Source: Alphaproteobacteria bacterium | GTDB lineage: Bacteria > Pseudomonadota > Alphaproteobacteria > JAEULC01 | Assembly: GCA_020851015.1 (NCBI GenBank) | Contig: JADZDN010000201.1 | Location: forward strand, 1-18,741 | Length of the DNA stretch: 18,741 nt | Direction: 5' to 3' | Shown: positions 14,109 through 18,741 of the stretch, piece by piece | Layout: the number at the start of each line of letters is the position of its first letter | Numbering within the stretch: position 1 is the first letter of the stretch | Notes under the pieces: generated by a model | Databases searched by the model: none | Told to the model about the DNA's origin: nothing | The model's input: only the letters and a program-made list of their open reading frames with translations | Made by a program: the position numbers and the translations under genes

Positions 14109-15232
14109 CGCGCATCGCGCTGACCGTGAACGGCGCCGCCGTCGCGGCCGAGGTCGAGCCGCGCCTGTCCCTGGCCGATTTCCTGCGCGAGCGGCGCCGG
14201 CTGACCGGCACGCATCTGGGTTGCGAGCACGGGGTGTGCGGCGCCTGCACGGTCGAGCTGGATGGCGAGATCGCGCGGTCCTGCATCAACCTTGCGGTGG
14301 CGTGCGACGGCGCGGCCGTGCGGACGATCGAAGGGTTCGACGACGATCCGCTGATGGATCAGCTGCGCCGCGCCTTCACGCGCGAACATGCGCTGCAATG
14401 CGGCTATTGCACGCCGGGCATGCTGATCGCGGCGCGCGACCTGTGCCGCCGCAAGCCGGGCGCCGACGAGGCCACGATCCGCAAGGAGATGAGCGGCAAC
14501 CTCTGCCGCTGCACCGGCTATGTCGGCATCATCAGGGCGATCAAGAGCGTGATCGGGGCCCCGGCGCCCGCCACCGCGCCCGTCGCGCCGCGGGCCGCGC
14601 CCGCCGCCGCGCCGGCGGTCCCGCGCGCTGCGCCCGCACCCACGGAGCCGGCTGCACCGCCGGTTTCGACGAGCAGGACCCGGCAGGGCTGGACGCGCGT
14701 GGAGGAACGGCTGGAGGTGCCGTTTCCGCCCGGACAGGTCTGGGCGCTGTTCCAGGACATCCGTCGCGTGGCCCCCTGCATGCCCGGCGCCGAGCTGGTC
14801 GACTACGCCGGCGGTCCCAGCGCCAAGGGCAGGGTCACGGCGAAGTTCGGTCCGATCGCGGCGTCGTTCGAGGGCGCGGCGCGCTTCGCCGCCGATCCTG
14901 GCACGCAATCGGGCAGCATCGCCGGAACCGGCCGCGACCGCCGCAGCGCCACGCGGGCGGAGGGCGAGGTGCGCTACCGTCTGACGCCCGCGGATGGCGG
15001 CCGGGTGACGCGGGTCGACATCGTGCTGGAATTCGGCCTGGCCGGCCCGCTGGCGCAGTTCGGCCGTACCGCGCTGGTCAAGGATTTCGTCGCGCGCCTC
15101 ACCGCCCAGTTCGCGCGCAATGTCGCGGCGGCACTGTCCGGCTCGACCGCCCCACCCGCCCGGCTGGACGCCGGCGGGATGCTGTGGACGGTCGTGAAAG
15201 CGTGGTTCGCGCGGCTGTTCGGGCGAAGGTGA
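14105..15232 (+). CDS. Fusion: 2Fe-2S subunit (coxS-like) joined to a CoxG/SRPBCC domain
   Basis: A 375-residue two-part protein. Residues 1-150 are a complete molybdenum hydroxylase iron-sulfur subunit. The plant-ferredoxin-type cluster is on Cys40, Cys45, Cys48 and Cys60 (GCEHGVCGACTVELDG), and the second cluster is on Cys99, Cys102, Cys134 and Cys136 (QCGYCTPGM and LCRCTGY). Residues about 151-190 are an Ala/Pro linker. Residues about 193-345 are a CoxG-type SRPBCC domain (VEERLEVPFPPGQVWALFQD, then CMPGAELVDY), ending in a short hydrophobic/basic stretch, MLWTVVKAWFARLFGRR. CoxG is thought to anchor CO dehydrogenase-type enzymes to the membrane, which fits that C-terminus. The start is set by the ATGA overlap with the coxM-like gene. 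The catalytic large subunit is not in the window, so the substrate cannot be inferred; CO oxidation should not be assumed. Confidence 0.92.
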   Translation: MTRIALTVNGAAVAAEVEPRLSLADFLRERRRLTGTHLGCEHGVCGACTVELDGEIARSCINLAVACDGAAVRTIEGFDDDPLMDQLRRAFTREHALQCGYCTPGMLIAARDLCRRKPGADEATIRKEMSGNLCRCTGYVGIIRAIKSVIGAPAPATAPVAPRAAPAAAPAVPRAAPAPTEPAAPPVSTSRTRQGWTRVEERLEVPFPPGQVWALFQDIRRVAPCMPGAELVDYAGGPSAKGRVTAKFGPIAASFEGAARFAADPGTQSGSIAGTGRDRRSATRAEGEVRYRLTPADGGRVTRVDIVLEFGLAGPLAQFGRTALVKDFVARLTAQFARNVAAALSGSTAPPARLDAGGMLWTVVKAWFARLFGRR

Positions 15233-15241
15233 TTCGACGTT

Positions 15242-15355
15242 TCATCCTTCGAGACGGCGCTTCGTGCCTCCTCAGGATGACGTGTTTGGCTGTTCAACTC
15301 CAATCGACGCGCGTCATCCTGAGGAGCGAGCCCAGCGAGCGTCTCGAAGGATGAG
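15242..15355. repeat. Twin inverted repeat between convergent genes (coxS-G fusion / exported protein)
   Basis: Element 1 (15242-15281) starts TCATCCTTCGAGACGGCGCT and ends CTCCTCAGGATGAC. Element 2 (15313-15355) starts GTCATCCTGAGGAGCGAGC and ends GTCTCGAAGGATGAG, in the opposite orientation. It has the same family and layout as the pair at 11461-11577. Together the elements fill most of the gap and could end transcription from both sides. Confidence 0.85.
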
Positions 15356-15368
15356 AAAGCCTGCCCGC

Positions 15369-15812
15369 CTACCGGCAGTTCCGGTTGATCACGAGCTGGA
15401 AGTCGCGGTCCACAAGATGCGTGAAGCCGCGCAGGTTGCCGCCGCCGGAAATGTCGCGGTCGATCCGCGTCTGGACGGCCATCTGGTTGTTGACCAGCAA
15501 GGCGAATTCGACGACGAGCAGGGCTTGGCCGCGCTGGGCGCGCAGGACGGACGGGTTCGCCCACACCTCGATGTCGCGCGTGGTCTGGTCGCACAGGATC
15601 GAATCGACGGACTGCCAGTTGGGATCGACCTTGTACTGCGTACCTTCCTGCAGATAGGCGGCGCGGTCGGGCGCGGTCGCCTTGACCTGCAGGCGGACGC
15701 TGGCGAAGCGGTCGGTGTCGACCGCCATGGTGAAGACGTCCGCCGCGCGGGCGGGCAGGGCGGCGAGCAGCAGGCCCAGCACGATGAAGCGGCGAAGGAG
15801 CTGCCAAGCCAT
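15369..15812 (-). CDS. Predicted exported protein of unknown function, downstream of hutU
   Basis: A 147-residue protein not recognised as any family. It has a clear Sec signal peptide: basic Arg7-Arg8, the hydrophobic core FIVLGLLLAALP (9-20) and a likely cut after ARA (21-23), leaving ADVFTMAVD as the mature start. The mature part has only two cysteines, Cys74 (SILCDQTT) and Cys146 (INRNCR), which could form a disulfide in the periplasm. The alternating hydrophobic pattern suggests beta structure. The ATG at 15812 lies 5 bases after the hutU stop, with AAGGG inside the end of hutU as ribosome binding site, so it is probably co-transcribed and translationally coupled. The role is unknown; a link to histidine or urocanate use is only by position. 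Confidence 0.8.
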   Translation of the reverse strand: MAWQLLRRFIVLGLLLAALPARAADVFTMAVDTDRFASVRLQVKATAPDRAAYLQEGTQYKVDPNWQSVDSILCDQTTRDIEVWANPSVLRAQRGQALLVVEFALLVNNQMAVQTRIDRDISGGGNLRGFTHLVDRDFQLVINRNCR

Positions 15813-15817
15813 GGTCG

Positions 15818-17512
15818 TCAACCCTTCAGGAACGGCAAGTCGAGCTTGAATTCGCGCGCGCAGTCCTTGGCGATGTCGTATCCGGCATCGGCGTGGCGCA
15901 TCACGCCGCTGGCCGGGTCGTTCCACAGCACGCGCTCCAGCCGCCTGGCGGCTTCCGGCGTGCCGTCGCACACGATCACCATGCCGGCGTGCTGGGAGTA
16001 GCCCATGCCGACGCCGCCGCCGTGGTGCAGGCTGACCCAGGTCGCGCCGCTCGCGCAGTTGAGCAGCGCGTTGAGCAGCGGCCAGTCCGACACGGCGTCC
16101 GAGCCGTCCATCATCGCCTCGGTCTCGCGGTTCGGGCTGGCGACCGAGCCGGAATCGAGATGGTCGCGGCCGATTACGATCGGCGCCTTCAGCTCGCCCT
16201 TCGCCACCATCTCGTTGAACGCCAGGCCGAGGCGGTGCCGATCGCCCAGCCCCACCCAGCAAATGCGCGCCGGCAGGCCCTGGAAGGAAATGCGCGTCTT
16301 CGCCATGTCCAGCCAGTTGTGCAGGTGCTTGTTGTCCGGCAGCAGTTCCTTCACGCGGCGGTCGGTCTTGAAGATGTCCTCGGCATCGCCGGACAGGGCG
16401 CACCAACGGAACGGGCCGATGCCGCGGCAGAACAGCGGGCGGATATAGGCGGGCACGAAGCCGGGAAAGTCGAAGGCGTGGGTCACGCCCTCGTCGCGCG
16501 CCATCTGGCGGATGTTGTTGCCGTAATCCACCGTGGGAACGCCCATGGCGTGGAACTCGAGCATCGCGCGGACATGAATCGCCATCGATTGCTTGGCCGC
16601 GTGCGCCACCCCCTTGGGGTCGCTCTGCCGCTTTTCCTCCCATTGCGCCAGGGTCCAGCCCTTGGGCAGGTAGCCGTTGACCGGGTCGTGGGCCGAGGTC
16701 TGGTCGGTCACGGCGTCGGGACGCGCCAGCTTGTCGCCGGCCTTGGTTCGCTTGACCAGCTCGGGGAACACGTCGGCCGCGTTGCCGAGAAGGCCGACCG
16801 AGACGGGCTTCCCGGCCTTGTGCGCGTCGGCGATGATTGTCAGCGCCTGGTCGAGGTTGTCGGCGCGCTGGTCCAGGTAGCGCGTGCGCAGGCGCATGTC
16901 GATGCGCGAGGGCTGGCACTCCACCGCCAGCATCGATGCGCCGGCCATGGTGGCGGCCAGCGGCTGCGCGCCCCCCATGCCGCCCAGGCCGCCGGTGAGG
17001 ATCCACCTGCCTTTCATCTCGCCGCCGAAATGCCGCCGTCCCATTTCGACGAAGGTCTCGTAGGTGCCCTGCACGATGCCCTGGCTGCCGATATAGATCC
17101 ACGAGCCCGCCGTCATCTGGCCGTACATCATCAGGCCCTTGCGATCGAGCTCGTTGAAATGGTCCCAATTGGCCCAGGCCGGCACCAGGTTTGAATTGGC
17201 GATCAGCACGCGCGGCGCGTCGGGATGGGTGCGGAAGACGCCCACGGGCTTGCCGGACTGGACCAGCAGGGTCTGGTCGCCCTCCAGCGACTTCAGCGAC
17301 GCGACGATGCGGTCGAACGCGTTCCAGTCCCGCGCCGCCCGGCCGATGCCACCATAGACCACCAGCTCCTGCGGCTTCTCCGCCACCTCGGCGTCCAGGT
17401 TGTTCATCAGCATGCGCATCGGCGCCTCGGTCAACCACGACTTTGCCGTGATCTTGGGGCCGCGCGGCGCGCGGATGTTGCGCTGGTTGTCGAGCTTGGA
17501 GGCGACGGTCAT
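15818..17512 (-). CDS. hutU: Urocanate hydratase (urocanase)
   Basis: A 564-residue urocanase converting urocanate to 4-imidazolone-5-propanoate, the second step of histidine degradation, with tightly bound NAD+ as an electrophile. The length matches the family (about 550-560). The signature [16 protein letters not shown] is at 408-422 with the conserved cysteine at 418, the equivalent of Cys410 in Pseudomonas. The NAD-binding [18 protein letters not shown] is at 174-191. [29 protein letters not shown] and [17 protein letters not shown] are further conserved segments. The ATG at 17512 follows GGGGA at 7-base spacing. The other hut genes (hutH, hutI) are not in the window. A ureohydrolase is divergent, and an exported protein lies immediately downstream. 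Confidence 0.96.
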   Translation of the reverse strand: MTVASKLDNQRNIRAPRGPKITAKSWLTEAPMRMLMNNLDAEVAEKPQELVVYGGIGRAARDWNAFDRIVASLKSLEGDQTLLVQSGKPVGVFRTHPDAPRVLIANSNLVPAWANWDHFNELDRKGLMMYGQMTAGSWIYIGSQGIVQGTYETFVEMGRRHFGGEMKGRWILTGGLGGMGGAQPLAATMAGASMLAVECQPSRIDMRLRTRYLDQRADNLDQALTIIADAHKAGKPVSVGLLGNAADVFPELVKRTKAGDKLARPDAVTDQTSAHDPVNGYLPKGWTLAQWEEKRQSDPKGVAHAAKQSMAIHVRAMLEFHAMGVPTVDYGNNIRQMARDEGVTHAFDFPGFVPAYIRPLFCRGIGPFRWCALSGDAEDIFKTDRRVKELLPDNKHLHNWLDMAKTRISFQGLPARICWVGLGDRHRLGLAFNEMVAKGELKAPIVIGRDHLDSGSVASPNRETEAMMDGSDAVSDWPLLNALLNCASGATWVSLHHGGGVGMGYSQHAGMVIVCDGTPEAARRLERVLWNDPASGVMRHADAGYDIAKDCAREFKLDLPFLKG

Positions 17513-17593
17513 GGGCGATCCCCGGCAGGTTCGGACTAGGGGGCCAGAATAGACCATCGCGCTTGGCGATCCAGGTCGTGATAATCTGCGGGC

Positions 17594-17665
17594 ATGAAAA
17601 CGGCGGGCAGACTTGCGATGGCGGCGGCAGGCATGGCGGATTGCCTTGGCCCGCCCGTGGCCTAG
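17594..17665 (+). CDS. Possible 23-codon leader ORF before the ureohydrolase
   Basis: ATG at 17594 opens [20 protein letters not shown] and three more residues, ending at TAG 17663-17665. The stop overlaps the AGGAG ribosome binding site (17664-17668) of the ureohydrolase gene. This arrangement would couple translation of the two. A GATAAT box lies just upstream at 17580-17585, but no good -35 was seen. No homology is recognised, and it may be chance. Confidence 0.25.
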   Translation: MKTAGRLAMAAAGMADCLGPPVA

Positions 17666-17673
17666 GAGCGCCG

Positions 17674-18579
17674 GTGACCGGCACCCCGACCTTCGCGCTG
17701 CCCGGGACCTTCCTTGGCATTTCGCGCCACGACCGCGACGCGGCGATCTGCGTCGCCGGCGTGCCGTTCGACATCGGCACGACCAATCGCGGCGGGGCGC
17801 GATTCGGGCCCCAGGCGATCCGCCAGGCCAGCCGCATGCTGGTGGACGGCGACCATCCCGTGGCCCGGGTCGATCTGGCCGGCGGGGACCTGTCCGATAT
17901 CGGCAATTTCGCCATCGCCCTCGGCGACACCGGCGAGAGCCTGCGGCTGATCGAGCGCCAGGCGGCCGAGATACCCCACCTGCTGTCGCTGGGCGGCGAT
18001 CACGCGATTACCCTGGCCCTGCTGCGCGCGCTGGCGAAGCGGCGGGGTGGGGCGGCGGCGCCGGCGCTGGTGCATTTCGACGCCCATGTCGACACCTGGC
18101 CGGACAGCTTCGGCCAGGCCTATGGCCATGGCTCGGTGTTCTTCCACGCCATCAACGAGAAGCTGGTCGACCCGCGGCGCATGGTCCAGATCGGCATCCG
18201 CTCGCCGGTGCAGAACGCGGTCATGGACTGGACCCTGGCCCAGGGCGTCGCCGTGATCGATGCCGAAACGGTCCATCGCGACGGCCCGCAGGCCGTGGCG
18301 CAGCGGGTGCGCGCGGTGGTCGGCGCGGCGCCCGTCTACCTGAGCTTCGACATCGACGCCCTCGATCCGGCCTTCGCGCCAGGCACCGGCACGCCGGAGA
18401 TCGGCGGGCTCGCGACCTGGCAGACCCAGGCGATCCTGCGGCGCCTGGCGGGGCTGCATTTCGTCGGCGGCGACGTGGTCGAGGTGGCGCCGCCCTACGA
18501 CACGGCCGAGATCACGGCGCTGGCCGGCGCGACCGTCGCCTGGGAATACCTGGCGCTGGCGCGGGCCGGCGGTTCCTGA
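17674..18579 (+). CDS. speB: Ureohydrolase, agmatinase family
   Basis: A 301-residue manganese enzyme of the arginase/agmatinase family. It hydrolyses a guanidino compound to urea and an amine; agmatine or 4-guanidinobutyrate is likely. All metal ligands are visible: His110 in SLGGDH, Asp136-His138-Asp140 in HFDAHVD, and Asp226 and Asp228 in [28 protein letters not shown] near the N-terminus and [10 protein letters not shown] and [12 protein letters not shown] near the C-terminus fit the agmatinase/guanidinobutyrase branch better than arginase or formimidoylglutamase. The GTG at 17674 was chosen because AGGAG lies 5 bases before it; the frame extends upstream without a good start. It is divergent from hutU, so a role in histidine breakdown (as formimidoylglutamase) was considered but is less likely. 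No speA or agmatine transporter is in the window. Confidence 0.9.
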   Translation: MTGTPTFALPGTFLGISRHDRDAAICVAGVPFDIGTTNRGGARFGPQAIRQASRMLVDGDHPVARVDLAGGDLSDIGNFAIALGDTGESLRLIERQAAEIPHLLSLGGDHAITLALLRALAKRRGGAAAPALVHFDAHVDTWPDSFGQAYGHGSVFFHAINEKLVDPRRMVQIGIRSPVQNAVMDWTLAQGVAVIDAETVHRDGPQAVAQRVRAVVGAAPVYLSFDIDALDPAFAPGTGTPEIGGLATWQTQAILRRLAGLHFVGGDVVEVAPPYDTAEITALAGATVAWEYLALARAGGS

Positions 18580-18631
18580 AGAAATCCTGAATCCGGCGGC
18601 GCAGATTTTTGTTGCAGGGCGCAGAAAAAAC

Positions 18632-18659
18632 TTGCGCCCGCCCGACACTTACCTATATG
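18632..18659 (+). promoter_or_regulatory. Candidate promoter for a gene beyond the right edge
   Basis: TTGCGC (18632-18637) and TATATG (18654-18659) have 16-base spacing. The box follows an A-run (18625-18630) that resembles an upstream element. The last about 75 bases, if transcribed, form a leader without a recognisable start codon in context. The gene it serves is outside the window. Confidence 0.4.
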
Positions 18660-18741
18660 TGCGCGCGCAGACGCAATTCGCACGTGCCCCAGGCCCCTTC
18701 GCAGGGTCAAGCAACGACGTAACGCGTCCTGTTTGGTCGAG

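Noticed and set aside
14555..14675. GC-rich Ala/Pro repeat-like stretch as a DNA repeat element
   Set aside because: It is in frame and makes a plain interdomain linker in the coxS-coxG fusion.
13293..15232. Calling the operon a carbon monoxide dehydrogenase
   Set aside because: The substrate is set by the missing molybdopterin subunit. Small and medium subunits are shared by many hydroxylases.
15369..17930. Open frame of 853 codons on the minus strand spanning hutU and the exported protein
   Set aside because: Over hutU it is a different frame of the same strand with no conserved motifs. Only its last 147 codons, beginning with a signal peptide, look real.
17674..18579. Assignment of the ureohydrolase as formimidoylglutamase (HutG) because of hutU
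   Set aside because: The [12 protein letters not shown] and EVAPPYD segments fit agmatinase-type enzymes better. Context alone is not enough.

Overview
The window is GC-rich chromosomal DNA with densely packed genes on both strands. Its protein families, and its intergenic hairpin repeats of the 'catccttcgagacg...ctcctcaggatga' and 'cccttcgacaggctcaggg' types, suggest an alphaproteobacterium, perhaps of the Rhodospirillales or Hyphomicrobiales. The genus cannot be read from the sequence. No rRNA, tRNA, CRISPR array, transposase or phage gene was found. No stretch longer than 300 bases lacks a gene; the largest gap is about 173 bases.

Layout, left to right. (1) 1-2751: two paralogous genes of the sarcosine oxidase beta family, the first cut by the window edge, flank a DUF72 gene. 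(2) 2752-4162: a repeat-containing gap, a DTW-domain gene (tRNA 3-amino-3-carboxypropyl-uridine synthase family), then a BrnT/BrnA toxin-antitoxin pair with a perfect 19-bp palindrome in front of it. (3) 4173-4813: a DUF1127 small protein and a GFA/CENP-V zinc protein, probably one minus-strand operon. (4) 4953-8218: a GcvA-type LysR regulator with an ideal T-N11-A box just upstream, a 2-keto-4-pentenoate hydratase family gene convergent with it, and an aldehyde dehydrogenase divergent from the hydratase. This looks like a small catabolic module. (5) 8205-11455: a two-helix membrane protein, a PAS/degenerate GGDEF/EAL c-di-GMP phosphodiesterase, and a divergent galE. (6) 11585-15232: a FOXRED1/DAO-type FAD oxidoreductase, divergent from a tight rhodanese / coxM-like / coxS-coxG fusion operon. 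That operon has no molybdopterin subunit gene. (7) 15369-18579: urocanase (hutU) with a small exported protein 5 bases downstream, and a divergent agmatinase-family ureohydrolase. (8) 18580-18741: a probable promoter for a gene beyond the right edge.

The dominant theme is catabolism of small nitrogen compounds and organic acids. It includes two SoxB-like flavoproteins, a DAO-type flavoprotein, urocanase, a ureohydrolase, an aldehyde dehydrogenase, a hydratase and parts of a molybdenum hydroxylase. Most of these are ordinary families. The items most worth a second look are the BrnTA control region, the molybdenum-hydroxylase operon lacking its catalytic subunit but carrying a rhodanese, the unrecognised exported protein behind hutU, the LysR box, and the twin inverted repeats placed between convergent genes. 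I did not find a clearly new multi-gene system.
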